A stretch of DNA of 64,000 nt from Panopea generosa (GCA_029582155.1 CM055898.1:21747339-21811338), one strand, 5' to 3'; positions 11,501-22,304 are shown, numbered from the stretch's first letter. A program made the numbers and translations. Notes: a model not told the origin generated them from the letters alone.

Positions 11501-14500
11501 ATTAAGTCTCTTAATTTCAACATACTGGTCCATTCTTTTAAATAATTGTTCATAGAACAATTTGGCAAGCAGTTTTGGGAGCAACTCAACTGTTTTAATC
11601 GATGAAGGTTGAATTAACAGAACATATGTCTTTTAAGTCATTAGAAATATGGAAAACATTCACATCAAAATCTTATGGCCCTATGAAACATTTCCTGCCA
11701 TTTAAACAAGCCACATTTTCTCAATAATATGGTCTATATGTGAAATGTAACTTAATTTGGCTTGACTTTTTTTTAAGATTAAAAAAGGGATGTTAACCTA
11801 CATTTGATGACTGCACATGCAAATAAATCAATACAGTATTATACTTTAAAGAACACTGACTTTCAATGCAAATCACAGCAGGACTGGACTTTCAACATGT
11901 CAGAAACAAGTTAATGCCTCACTTGAAACTCCTAAAAATCTTATGAGTGCCCATAAACTTCAACAATACAGCACCACATGATTCCTATGTGGAAGCTCTT
12001 ACAACAGAAAACAATAGAACAGTATCAGACTTCTCATGTGGAACATCTGACAACACAAAACAGTCTTACAATAGAACAATATCAGACTTCTCATGTGGAA
12101 CATCTGACAACACAAAACAGTCTTACAATAGAACCGTATATGACTTTTCATGTGGAACATCTGACAACACAAAACAGTCTTACAATAGAGCAGTACCAGA
12201 CTTCTCATGTGGAATTCTGACAACACAAAACAGTCTAACAACAGAGCAGTATCAGACTTCTCATGTGGAATTCTGACAACACAAAACAGTCTAACAATAG
12301 AGCATCACCAGACTTCTCATGTGGAACATCTGACAACACAAAACAGTCTAACAATAGAGCAGTACAAGACTTCTCATGTGGAATTCTGACAACACAAAAC
12401 AGTCTAACAAAAGAGCAATACCAGACTAATCATGTGGAACATCTGACAACACAAAACAGTCTAACAACAGAGCAGTATCAGAATCTGATGTGGAATTCTG
12501 ACAACACAAAACAGTCTAAGAACAGAGCAGTATCAGACTTCTCATGTGGAATTCTGACAACACAAAACAGTCTAACAATAGAGCAGTATCAGACTTCTCA
12601 TGAGGAATTCTGACAACACAAAACAGTCTTACAATAGAGCAGTATTAGAATTCTCATGTGAAACAAAAGAGAATTACTGCACAATTTACTGCACAATCCA
12701 TACAAGTGGACAAAACGCACAACAGTATATCAATAACTGCAAATACAGGGGACAAAACACAGCAGTATTCCAATAATTGCACATACAGGGGACAAAACAA
12801 CACAGCAGTATTCTGATTATTGCACATACAGGGGACAAAACTCAGCAATATTTTGAAAACTGCACATACAGGGGACAAAACAACACGGCAGTATTCCGAT
12901 AACTGCACATGCAGGGGAAAAACACAATATTATTCCAACACACACACAAACAGTATAATACTTAAATAACTACACATACCAGGGACAAGACGCACACACA
13001 AAGCAGTATTCCTATTAGTGCACATACCAGGGACAAATCACACACACATGCACACACACACACAGAGCAGTATTTCAACTACAGCACATACTTGGAATAA
13101 AAAACACACACACAGCAGTATTTCGATTACTGCACATACATGAGAGCAAACAATGCAGCGGTATTTCAATTACTGCACATACAGAGGACAAAACACACAG
13201 CAGTATTCCAATTACTGCACATACCTTTGACAAAAAACACAAACAGCAGTATCTCGATTACTACACATACTGGGGACAAGACAGACACACAAAGCAGTCT
13301 TCCTATTAGTGCACATACCAGGGACAAAACACACACACACATGCACAGCAGCATTATTTCGATTACTGCACATACAAGGGACAAAACACACAGCAGTATT
13401 CAATCTACTGCACATACTTGGGACAAAAAAAAACACACAAAAAGAAGCACAGCAGCAGTATTTCAATTACTGCACATACACAGGATAAAACACACAGCAG
13501 TATTCTGATCACTACACATAAAGGGGACAAAACACACAGCAGTATTCCGATTACTGCAGAGGAAATTCAATTACTGCACATACAGGGGGCAAAACATACA
13601 GCAGCATTCCCATTTCCAAAGAGGAAATCTGATTACTGCACAAGTATACAAACTACTGTACAAACAACACAGCAGTATTCCAGTTTCCATAGAGGAAATC
13701 TGATTACTGGACAAAGGGTACACATCACACAGCTGCGTATTCCTGTTTCCAAATCTGAAAATCTGAAAAATACTGAATCTGCACATAATATAGTGGACAA
13801 ACATGGTAATTTATTGTTTTCACAGGAAATCTGATTACTGCACATACAGAATCGAAACACAAAGCAGTATTCCCATTTCCATCGGAAATCTGATTACTGC
13901 ACATACATGAGGACAAACAACACAGCAGTATTCCTGTTTCCAGAGAGGAACTACCTTTGCTGCACATACAGAGCATCTGAACAACACAACTTTTTTCAAA
14001 AAAATTCTCAATATTTGTCATTATATTATTTCTACAGAGGAAATCTGTTTTACTGCTCATACCAAAATTTAGATACCCTGAAGTGCTACAAAGTTGAACT
14101 TGCCAGTACAGACCTCAGTGATTGACTTTTCACTCACTATGGTGAACATTTGTTGCCACTATTTCAATGTCAAATGTTTACAAAATATTAGAGTGGACAA
14201 AAAGTGTTGTGCCTATTTCTGACTTTGGACCTCCAAGTGACAAATATATATATAAGATAAAAATCACAGCCCTGCTGTGCTGCAATTCGAGACTAAAATA
14301 TTTGAGCTGTAACGTTGTTGGATTGCAATGTTCATAATTCGCAGTAATTGCACTATTTGGCCAGTTTAAAATGGTTCAAAACATCAAAAATGAAGGAACA
14401 GTCAGAGCATAAAAAAGGCAATGCACAAGGTGACCCTGGATATTCTAGTCAAAATAGACATCAATATTTTACTCATTTTTGCTTTTTTGTACAACATATT

Positions 14501-17244
14501 TTAAAAAAAATTGAGAAAGTTATGTTAAATTATAAAAAAAACAATTACCAAATATATTAAAAGAAAAATAAATTTACTCTTGTACAACAAAATTTAAATC
14601 ATTTATTTTTAAAGTAAAGTTCATTATAAAGAAAAGTAATTACCAAAACTAATGGTGAGCTAAAAGATGATTTACCGTAATAAAGAAGTTGAGAAAATAA
14701 AATTATAAAAAAAAACAATAACTTAAATTATACTCATGTGTGACAGTTTTAATATTTCTTGAGAAACTTAAAATTTAGGTACTTATAAATAAAAATGATT
14801 ACCAAAAAGATAAAAGATAAAAAGAAAGGTAAATTTTCTGTTGTATGACATAAAATTGATAAGTCAGGTGAGCGCAAAACATCTTTATGTGTAGATAAAG
14901 TGCTACACACTATTTAACCTCTTGCTTGGTGTGTTTTGTTTCAGCAACAAAGTATTTGAAACAAAAGAAAGGCTACACAATGATCAGAGATTTCTTAGTC
15001 GTACCATTAACTTAATTCTGAGGAATCTGCAAAAATACTTGGAGGACCCCTCTGCTAAACATGAATCCCAGTTTACCCTTCATTTAAAGGACCAGATATG
15101 AGATTGAAATGTCACTGCCCATATGACATTCCCATCAGAATCAAGTCCCCTAAACAAAACATAAATGGTTTTCATGAGTAGCAGCACCGTTCCCTCCAAG
15201 CATGTGCATGTTCCTTAGAACCTAGCAGCCATCTTTTTTGATGCCCAGATAAAAAAATTTTTTAGTTGATGATCACAAGGGTTATATTTCAACAAAATGT
15301 CAATAAAACTGATTCATAAGTTTCGGAGATGACATTTAAAGCTTTAAAACATTTAAGTAACTAGATGTGGCTCTGTGTGTTATGCTGGATGATCCATGTC
15401 ACACACATAAACCTGATTCTCTCAACATACGTTCTTGCAAAGTTTTATTAAAATTTTACTGATAAGCTGCCTCAAAGAAGAGAAAACAAAACAAATCCAG
15501 TACATAAAATCCTTTGCAAAAAATGGCCAAGCCCTGGCTGCCATATTGTCTGACGCTTCCATAAAAAAATTAAACTATGGTTGAGGGTCAATTGGGTAAC
15601 ATTTTATCGAAATTTCAATAAAACTAGTTAACACGTCATCATGTTATGTTGATCATTTGTAGCAAGTCTTAACAAAATCGATCTATGAATGACAAAGTTA
15701 CAGGCCGGACACAAAATACCGGTAGGAATGACTGACGGACGGTTTGATTACTATATTGCACCCCAAAGTTTGGGGATGGGGGGGGGGGGGGGGGGGGGGA
15801 ATTAGAAAGGTACCACCCAAGGTACAAGTTTTATTAAAAGTAAGTTGGCAGTTTCAAAACGATGAAATTAATTGTTGACAGATGAGATGGAAAGGATTGA
15901 CTCCTGTGATCTAAAAAAAATATACAACAATTTAAATGCAAAAAAAAAAAAATAAAGTGATCCCTATACAACACTGGACTAAAAATGTCCATGAATGTAT
16001 TTGAAATTAAATATCACAAGAAAATATTTTTTTGACATTATCTAGGAAAAACAAAACAATAGCATAAGGTGACTCTTAACAAGACAACCAATATCCAGAA
16101 AAAAATAATTAATGATTTCAAAAGTTGCCATGGCTACTAAAAAGTTACCTACCAATAGCCATGCAATTTTCAAAAAAGCTCTTTCATCAACATAGTTCCT
16201 ATTATGGATAGCCATCCATCCATCAATTCTGTTAGTTATCTGAAAATAGAAATGAATGAATGAACAAACCAGGGTTTTGCGGTGTACTAACACAGTGTTA
16301 GATCTAGAACGGGGGTCCACAATGGCCAAGAGGTCTTAGGTGCTATCTCAAGATCACTTACCTATCACCATGTTGTAGGTTCCTAGTCTCTCTCACTCCA
16401 AAAACTTTTATGTGAGAAAGTCTGCCAGTTACTTGTGGAAGGATGGTGGTTCTACTCAGATTCATTCCAAGGTCCAACTCCACCAATAAAACTGGATATG
16501 CCATATATGACCTAAAATGGGTAAACCCGCTTTAAAAACAAGAAATGTCACTGGTAAGTGTCACATGCCCCCCAAATGGTATGTGAAAATAACAATATAT
16601 ATTTTATTATAGGCAGCAATACATCAATGTTGCTGCTGTATGAGTTCAGGGAACTGGGACCCCGACTGTGAAGCCTCACTATAGCGCAGTGTTATGACGG
16701 ATACTCTACATTGTCGTATTCTCAGCATTCCAGGTCAAAAATACACGCACATTGGAACACAGACACAACCACATCAGTTATAAAACTTTAAAAGTGGGAC
16801 GATTCTCTTTTTTTCAGAGCATATATATTTTTATTTAAATTCAATAAATTAAATTGCCCGAGATCATTTAATTTCACAAACAGATCTAATTAGCATCTTC
16901 AAAACTTATTAAATCCAAATCTCCTATCCTGGTTATGCAAATGGCAACTACACAAAACCAAAAGGCCACAAACCGTAGGAAATTCAAACTTTCATAGGAG
17001 TAGGTACAGCATATACTTTGGGGCCTGGATGTACATCCTCATACACTCTCTCCTCAGGTTGCCCTCCCCTCCAACCCAATAAACGAAACGCTACTACGCC
17101 CATGACTTCGAAAACCAATATGGTCGGATGGCACTTTGAAACTTCTCAAAATGCGAGTCATTTTTTTTTTAGAAAACACACGGTTCTCAGCTCAGAAGAG
17201 AAATCAAGGGAATGTCTAACAACAATGAAACGTTTACTCACCAT
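2522..17244 (-). CDS. Four-exon gene for an unrecognised 82-residue protein
   Basis: Exons on the minus strand: 17244-17242 (the ATG alone, directly before GTGAGT), 16239-16149, 4115-4075 and 2635-2522 (stop TAA). All three introns have GT-AG ends and phases agree across every joint (0, 1, 0), giving one open frame of 82 codons. There is an in-frame TAG just upstream of the ATG, so this start is favoured. Recognisable peptide blocks are RIDGWMAIHNRNYVDER (exon 2), VWTSVLQYCMVTK (exon 3) and VARAWKDNVMCDSHPVQ followed by AGRGTMTRQ (exon 4). The middle has a moderately hydrophobic stretch (residues about 24-45) but no convincing signal peptide or clear membrane helix. I do not recognise the family. 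Intron 2 is 12 kb and holds the foldback elements and minisatellites. The phase agreement and protein-like composition support a real gene; a missed internal exon, or a longer isoform, cannot be excluded. Confidence 0.6.
2938..3230 (+). mobile_element. tRNA-derived SINE, family B
   Basis: The head carries both Pol III boxes (AGTTAGCTCAGTTGGTAAC and GAGTTCGAATCC). The body has TGATTGATAT, GATTCAAGTGGGACAGTTGTC, GTGTGCTACAAGTACTGG and ends near GCATAAAATAATGCTAA. The same order is seen in reverse at 23690-23940 and 58610-58975 and forward at 57352-57600. It lies inside the last intron of the minus-strand gene. Confidence 0.8.
3365..3455 (-). mobile_element. tRNA-like SINE head remnant
   Basis: On the minus strand, TAGCTGAGTGGTCCAAGGTG resembles the A-box region of a Leu/Ser-type tRNA, and GAGTTCGAACCC is a B box about 50 bp further on. 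The long spacing suits a type II tRNA. No matching acceptor stem was seen, so it is taken as a retroposon remnant. Confidence 0.45.
3555..4050 (+). mobile_element. SINE, family C, split by a MITE
   Basis: The body GTCATACCAAAGACTTGAAT…CTAGAAGCTTCCT and, after an interruption, CATATGTCTACGACATGATA…CAGTGCTCAGAATACTGTTT match the better-preserved SINE at 28010-28340 in order and strand. The two halves are separated by the inverted-repeat element at 3649-3900, which is absent from the 28 kb copy. Confidence 0.7.
3649..3900. mobile_element. 252 bp MITE nested in a SINE
   Basis: Ends are inverted repeats of about 32 bp: GTATTCACCAACCATTCTC at the left pairs with GAGAATGGTTGGTGAATAT at the right, and both extend to GGG/CCC at the outer edge. 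There is no coding potential inside. It interrupts the family C SINE, which dates it as younger than that SINE. Confidence 0.75.
4185..4885. mobile_element. Foldback element copy 1 (long inverted repeat)
   Basis: Left arm (about 4185-4460) and right arm (about 4612-4885) are reverse complements over about 270 bp. Paired landmarks are ATTAAGAACCTAAA with TTTAGGTTCTTAAT, GGGACAGTGTGATTGG with CCAATCACACTGTCCC, and GAAAGAACAGTTTTAG with CTAAAACTGTTCTTTC. A loop of about 150 bp (4463-4612) separates them. The same arms and loop recur at 9490-10110. No transposase was seen in or next to it, so it is non-autonomous. Confidence 0.85.
5290..5580. repeat. Degenerate lead-in to the 36-bp array
   Basis: Imperfect GA-rich repeats (CTGTGGGAGGAGAACAGAAA and variants, about 5400-5450) and an isolated TGTAACATTAAATTGTTG (about 5478) resemble decayed units of the array that follows. 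Boundaries are approximate. Confidence 0.5.
5581..9325. repeat. 36-bp minisatellite array with higher-order repeats
   Basis: About 100 copies of a 36-bp unit (core GGAGAGGATCAAAGACTGTAACATT then AAGTTGGTGGA, shown here in two overlapping parts) run head to tail for 3.7 kb. Unit variants (AAGTTCGAAGACTG, AAGCTCAAAGACTG, GACGATTAAATATTG, TTTGAGGTGGTGAGG) recur in the same order in blocks beginning at about 7010, 7410, 8135 and 8967, so there is a higher-order level of several hundred bp. Block junctions share GTTAGTGTTGGTGG. Because 36 is a multiple of 3, several frames stay open on both strands (up to 356 codons, e.g. LVEERIKDCNIK repeated); this is not taken as a gene. The array lies in intron 2 of the minus-strand gene. 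Confidence 0.95.
9340..10305. mobile_element. Foldback element copy 2, with tandem units in its arms
   Basis: Left arm (about 9340-9721) and right arm (about 9885-10305) are reverse complements for nearly 400 bp. Paired landmarks are CTGACCTCAAATTAAGAAT with GGTTCTTAATTTGAGGTCAG, GTATGGATGATAGTTG with CAACTATCATCCATGC, and GAAGACAGTAACAGTAA with TTACTGTTACTGTCTTGCA. The outer left arm passes directly into the 36-bp array. The outer right arm (about 10200-10295) contains the reverse complement of two or three decayed 36-bp units (CCTCCACCAACTTGATGTTA). The loop (about 9722-9884) matches that of copy 1. Confidence 0.85.
10330..10890. repeat. Diverged relatives of the foldback loop and flank
   Basis: The part 10572-10715 (ATTTAATTCAGAAGGATAGA, GATATGCTAACCGGCCAATT, TCATGAGTGAAGAGAGG) is a diverged copy of the foldback loop, on the same strand as copies 1 and 2. 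Two blocks nearby (10370-10470 and 10760-10870) share GACCTCATGG, TTTTTGG/AGTG and GCAGATTGCC-like sequence and look like a direct duplication. Inverted arms are no longer clear. Confidence 0.55.
10891..11984. other. Intron sequence without recognisable features
   Basis: Part of intron 2 of the minus-strand gene. No exon, tandem array or inverted repeat stands out. Confidence 0.4.
11985..12665. repeat. 57-bp minisatellite, about 12 copies
   Basis: The unit contains CTTCTCATGTGGAACATCTG then ACAACACAAAACAGTCTAAC and AATAGAGCAGTATCAGA. Some units carry GGAATTCTGAC instead of GGAACATCTGAC, one base shorter (56 bp), and the two types are interspersed. The open frames across it reflect the repeat period and are not taken as genes. 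Confidence 0.9.
12690..14060. repeat. Degenerate tandem array, ACTGCACATACAGGGGACAA type
   Basis: Copies of a loosely spaced unit (roughly 40-65 bp) containing CAGCAGTATTCCGATTACTG and CACATACAGGGGACAAAACA run for about 1.3 kb. Length variation comes mainly from CA-rich spacers. Towards the right end a second element, TTTCCATAGAGGAAATCTG, is mixed in. It starts about 25 bp after the 57-bp array ends. Confidence 0.85.
14061..14985. other. Very AT-rich intron stretch
   Basis: Long A runs and AAAGATAAAAGATAAAAAG-like simple sequence; no gene or element recognised. Confidence 0.4.
14990..15230. repeat. Fourth diverged copy of the foldback loop domain
   Basis: AACATGAATCCC, GGACCAGATATGAGATTGAA, CAGAATCAAGTCCCCTAAAC and TTCATGAGTAGCAGC follow in the same order and strand as the loop landmarks at 4466-4613 and 9740-9880. 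The similarity is low and could reflect a widespread repeat family of its own. Confidence 0.45.
15235..15830. repeat. Dispersed-repeat remnant ending in a 22-G run
   Basis: Two loosely similar halves (AACAAAATGTCAATAAAACT near 15293, TCGAAATTTCAATAAAACTA near 15608) precede GACAAAGTTACAGGCCGGAC and GACTGACGGACGG, which look like a transposon end. A run of 22 G (15778-15799) follows; such runs are prone to sequencing and assembly length error. Confidence 0.5.
16250..16560 (+). mobile_element. SINE with ACTTGTGGAAGG body, plus truncated retroposon end
   Basis: 16250-16300 (AATGAATGAATGAACAAACC, GGGTTTTGCGGTGTACTAAC) is the truncated tail end of the retroposon family seen at 137-560. From about 16313 a tRNA-like head (AATGGCCAAGAGGTCTTAGG, GTAGGTTCCTAG) leads into the body CAGTTACTTGTGGAAGGATG, TCCACCAATAAAACTGGATA, ATGACCTAAAATGGG. 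Related bodies occur at 35880-36075, 46040-46190, 49740-49890 and 53420-53580. The body resembles SINEs widespread in bivalves; the assignment is from memory and was not searched. Confidence 0.7.
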
Positions 17245-17420
17245 AATCTGCTCCTAAACACGCAACGCAAAACTCCTTGTACTCGACTTAGTCAGAGAAA
17301 AACACAGCCTTTACTATTAAGAGTGTCATGGCTATCGCTTGTCTTGCGCGTCACTATTTCTCTCACGTGACCTGCTTTTCGCGGGCTTCGTGCAGCTGGT
17401 TCCCTCTAGTATAACTGTCC
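17242..17420 (-). promoter_or_regulatory. Likely first exon and promoter of the 82-residue gene
   Basis: A locally more GC- and CpG-rich patch (GCGCGTCAC, TTCGCGGGC, CACGTG) lies just upstream of the ATG at 17244. CTCACGTGACC at 17362-17372 is an E-box which, on the minus strand, reads GGTCACGTGAG, the core bound by USF or TFE/MITF-type factors. The transcription start itself cannot be placed. A role in BAK transcription from the other strand is possible but no exon was found to support it. Confidence 0.45.
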
Positions 17421-17890
17421 ACAACCAGTTACATATCTACGTAATAACATCACTGCCACAACGTATTTTGCCAAAGGCGAGGGAACCGAGGGACAGGGGC
17501 AGTTGCTAAACATTTGGAATTAATCATTATATGCATGACATCCATATTTTGATACTAAAACTCACTAGATCTAATATTTATATAAGTCCTTAATCTAAAA
17601 TTATTTAGTGTTTGACCTCATATACAAAATTTTACGCTACACTGTTTTTTAATGGGGTTACAGTATGCCATTCCCAACACAATACAGGCGGTAAACAAAA
17701 GTTATTGGTGGAAACAACAAACAAACACTTCTGTATTGGTGGAGTCAACGTCCTTACACAAGTTACTCACATCAAGTTGACCAGAATCAAGGAAACATAT
17801 AGAGATTGCCAGCATGTATGAAATATCCCCTGGACAAGTTCATTATTTGGTACGAGCGCTTTCGCGATATTACAGGGGCATAGCAGTTTG

Positions 17891-17891
<1 letters not shown>

Positions 17892-17955
<64 letters not shown>
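17892..17955. repeat. (ATTT)n microsatellite
   Basis: About 16 near-perfect ATTT units. Confidence 0.98.
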
Positions 17956-17956
<1 letters not shown>

Positions 17957-18497
17957 GTTTTAAATTGAAGTTTTAACCTAGATTTTTACGGGGGATGTGA
18001 ACTGCCACCCACACCCCCACAATCACCTTATGTCTTTTTTTAAATGTAAATGGCCAATGGTGCATTCTCGGTGTTTTTGTTCGTATTTATTCCTATGTAA
18101 AACTAGTGACTAAATTACATGTCTCTTGCAAAACATATCAATTAATTTCATTAAAATTTGATTATTTTTCGATAAGATTTTTTCTGGGAAAAGTGCAGGT
18201 CCCAGTGGCGGATCCAGTAATTTGGCGTAGAAGGGCTGGATGGTTAGGAGATTCTGAGTCATAGTCTCTACGAAAAAAGGAAAATAAAGACACCAAATAG
18301 TGCAATTTCACACATTTTAGAACATTGTGTTACAATTTTAAGACATAATTTTAATATGATTATTAAAAACACCTTCCCTGAAACTTTTAGAAATTAAAGA
18401 CCCCAAATTATGCAATTTGACACATATTTGACGACATTTGTTACGATTTCTGCCAGAATTTTTATTAGGAAATATGATTAAAATTATTTGAATCGTT

Positions 18498-18992
18498 CAA
18501 CGTACACCGGATATTGCCCTAAAGTGATAAGATTTTTTTCTAAAATTGCAAATGAGTTTTGACAACAAGGTAAGTTCAGACCTAATTATCTACTGTTTTT
18601 TTGTGACTACAACATAGATGATGTATGTGAGTAATTAGAAAATGATGTGTTAATGTTCTATTACACACGATTATATGACTACAAACTATGCTGTAATGAT
18701 GAAAATTCTATTCGCTGTCAACCTTTTTATTTGATAAATGGGTGTCATGTGCACATATTACTCAATATCGTCTTATTTTTGCCAGGTTATGTAAATTATG
18801 AATATACAAATTTATTTAGATAAACACATGGAATAATTAAGCCAGAGTTCACAGGAGCGTATCGTGACAACTTTGCAAGTTACTCAGGGCAGGCTGAGCG
18901 AAGATGGTTCCACTTCCGTTGGTTGGAGTCCATTCATCATGCGAAGTTTTAAAAAAATCTTATCACTTTAGGGCCATATCCGGTGTAAGTTG
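18498..18992. mobile_element. 495 bp MITE with 42 bp terminal inverted repeats
   Basis: Left end (18498-18539) begins CAACGTACACCGGATAT and continues GCCCTAAAGTGATAAG; right end (18951-18992) is its reverse complement with two mismatches. The interior has no long open frame. The element lies between the minus-strand gene and BAK. Confidence 0.8.
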
Positions 18993-20751
18993 TAAAAACA
19001 TGTAGATACTACCAACTTTTGTAAATGATGATCAGACTTGGTTATTGGTAAGAAAATATACTGGGAAAACACTCGCACAGTCTAAAATCTCCTTTATTAC
19101 ACAGCAAAAAAATTTATACTAGGGCTATTATTAATTGCAGATTTCGAAAAAGATTTAATTCGATACTGTTTTATGGTCGTTTATTGAGGAAATTTATACT
19201 TTTTTTTCATTTTTTTCCCCATAGTTTTAACAAATTAATTAAATTATTGTAGATACAGACGTTAAATCGTGCTTTTCAGTAAATGATGGTACTGAAAAAA
19301 ATCACTTAAATATGCTCTTACAGTTTTAAAATGTCATGCAGAAATCCCTGGTCTTAAGGTTTATGTTGAAAAAACTAAAATTACATAGTTTTTTATAAAT
19401 GTAGGTTAAGATATTAAATTATGTACGGACGTAGACTTAAATTGGGAACAGGGATATTTTACAGTGCTTGGAATTAATATGTCTACTAATCTTGACAAAA
19501 TTATTGAGTAAAAAACAATAAATTAAATTAGCGTTACGTTCAAGGTTAAACGAATTCTAACCCATTTTGGACTGATAACAGTTATAACAAAAACGTTAGC
19601 CTTACCAGTGAGTTGATAACATGGATAGGCCACTGGCCTTACCAAAACTTAAATACTTGTTTTCTTCATTACCAAAACACTCTGAAGACCAAGCTAAGTT
19701 GTGTCACAAAACATGTGTTAAAGTTTTTTTATGAAACAGCTACTCTGATAAAATAAAAAAGAAGTGTTGCTACTCAAAACTACAAATACTTAAGTTGACA
19801 GTTCATAAACTCTTTGAAACTAACTTGGATAAGAGCGCTTCCATCTGAGGGTGTGTTAGGGCAGGACTGTATGAAAATCTAGGAGCAGATGTAAGGCCTT
19901 TTATCACAAAAATGTTAGTTTTGGTGACATTTATATTAACAATAATTTACATAAAATAGGCTTTTTGGAAAGATAATTAAAAAAGTTTAAACTTGCTAGT
20001 ATCTAGATCTACTTTAAAACCATTGTCATGAAAACACTTTTTAAAACAACTTCTGTGACATACAGTATATGTTACATATTTATGCGCCACTCGTTATCGA
20101 ACATGGCCAAGTATAATGATATAGTCCGTGACATATTTCGGCGGTAATATATTAGTTGATTGGGTTCGTTTCTTTCCGATACATTTATCTGTTTAGGTTC
20201 ATAATGGCTTATGTCATTTCCGCCTAGTAAACTTTGTAAACATAAGAGTGAACAATAATTGTTGAATTAATCATTGCTCTTTGTTTCTAAACCATTGTTG
20301 AAAGTGGACACAAAAAAGTGTTTTATTAGGCTTCAGTCTGCTTATTTTTATTGCCTGGGATTAGGTCTTTTGTGATGAATTGCTGAGAAAATTTCGTCAA
20401 CGATGGTAGGATAAAGTTGTTCAAGTTCAAACTTTAGAAATAATAACTCGTAACTGAAACGAAGTTTATAAAAAATCTGTTAAAATTGATGTATTTTTGT
20501 CGACATGAGGCAACGTTCTATTTGTAATTGTGAAAGTATGTATATCTATTTTGTTTGCTCGTAAAATAGTGTGGAGTACTTGATAAAAATCTAATTCAGC
20601 TAATATTTATTATTATCTAAAATGATGATGATCATTAAAAAGCTACGTTGACAGGCCGACGTTGACATGCTCGTTTAAGGGCTGTTAAATTTTTAAAGTG
20701 ATATAAAATGGAATAATATTTAAAAAATTACTCTGAGAACTAAGTTTTTCT

Positions 20752-21006
20752 CTAACATGTTTTTACTGCAGCAAAACTTCTTTGGACATACCCCACCCAT
20801 TTCTCATCCTGTTGTTTCCATGCGCTTAAGGAAATAACAGTGTCTTGTGTGATAAATACAGGGCAATCTATTCTACAGCACTTCTGGTATTTTAAAACAA
20901 TCTCAGGGATTTCAATTGATGCATACCTTCCGGTATTGATATGCGGAATTTCTTGTTGACCTATTTTTGACCAGTGATAATTGTGACCGATGCCTAGTTT
21001 ACACAC
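20752..21006 (-). other. Isolated 84-codon ORF of uncertain status
   Basis: The frame encodes a peptide with mixed, protein-like composition (RYASIEIPEIVLKYQ, CPVFITQDTVISLSAWKQQ) in otherwise AT-rich DNA. I do not recognise it. It could be a fragment of a transposon gene, a processed pseudogene or an unplaced exon; no consistent partner exon was found. Confidence 0.2.
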
Positions 21007-21244
21007 TCAGCTATTCAGGCTGAAGCCTTAATCTGGTTACAGTATATTAGTTGCCTCCAGTATAATCTCAAGTTTGTTGAAGGAAATATTCAAGACGCAT
21101 GTGTAATTTATTGACAGCCAAAAATGGTCAGCTAAGTCAAAGTGCCATATAAATAAACTTGGTGAAGCTGTCATCTGATAAACAAGTTGAAGAGGTATTT
21201 TTTAAACTGCAAAAATTTAGCATCAACTAGTGATAAATCAAAAG

Positions 21245-21660
21245 TAAATAAATAGACAACCCAGGGGGTAAAAATGTTTCGCTGTTGGACCCTTGTAATT
21301 TTACTTGAACAAAAACAAACACGAGGCGCCGGCCTGTCCTCCAACAAACTAATACAAGCAGTAGGCCCATTTCTGCATCTCCATTGAGGAATTTAATGTA
21401 AGCAGTGACCAAAAAGAACAAATAAGTAATTATTTTATGCAGCATACATATTTGCTGTAGCCAGAGCTGGTAAACTTTTCTCTGATTTTGAATTGATGTG
21501 CTTAGTGCAGTTGAAAAGTAAAGTAAATTTCGGTAATAATTATATCAATGGCTGTGTTTTTTCTAGCTATGTTGATGTCATTTCATAGGCACTGAGGCTA
21601 GTGCAACCTATCAAAAATGAAATGCACAATACACATTTTATCAGTAAATGCCCTGGGTGT
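21245..21660. repeat. Dispersed repeat shared with 47530-47800
   Basis: TTCGCTGTTGGACCCTTGTA, AATTATATCAATGGCTGTG, AAATGAAATGCACAATACAC and TTTTATCAGTAAA recur in the same order and strand at 47530-47800. Identity is low, so both copies are old. Confidence 0.6.
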
Positions 21661-22304
21661 GTTTCAACAGTTTTCAGTTATCCAAGGGCTGTCCGCCCAC
21701 CTTATTATCATTTCTTGGATCTGCTAGGTGGTTAACCAGTACTAGACATTCTTTTACTTTATCTCTGGAAGTCACTGACTACTTCCTCAGTATTCAGAGG
21801 TAGGGAAATCCGTACTGTAGCTGTGGAACAATCCATAATGCATTACAGAGACTGGTTTCGGATACAAACTTCGGATTCCTTGAATGGTTTGATTGACAGA
21901 CTCATTACTAACTGAGGTAGCCTGATACAAACATAGACATGGTGTATATTCTGACCTATTATTTCTACTTGCACATACATGCATCTACTATTTTACTGAT
22001 ATTAAAGATGGTTTGATTGATAGAGATATGCTTTTATTTTAGATCTATGGTATTTAAGGCATTATAGATATGAAATATTGTTCTGTGACTAGGCTAAAAT
22101 ACAGTCAACGAAAAATAGATATAGTCAAAGAACCATTCTTTGACATTTTTAACTAGACTACAACAGTTTTCCAAATGTATACTCCGACTATTGTTTCGCC
22201 ACGACGAAAGAGAGACGAGATTAAGGTGTTGCTTTTCCGTCGACAGTTACGGCGACAGCGGTGTCATCAAACGTCTATATTTAGCTTCAACGTTAAGTTT
22301 TCAC

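Noticed and set aside
11947..13834. Overlapping open frames (109-138 codons) across the 57-bp and CACATACAGGGGACA arrays
   Set aside because: Frames follow the repeats and differ between neighbouring copies; no gene structure.
15778..15799. Poly-G runs here and at 48386-48406 as functional G-quadruplex sites
   Set aside because: Uninterrupted homopolymers whose length is unreliable in assemblies; no supporting context.
16042..16329. 95-codon minus-strand open frame
   Set aside because: Only its middle (16239-16149) is exon 2 of the 82-residue gene; the rest reads through the acceptor and donor sites.
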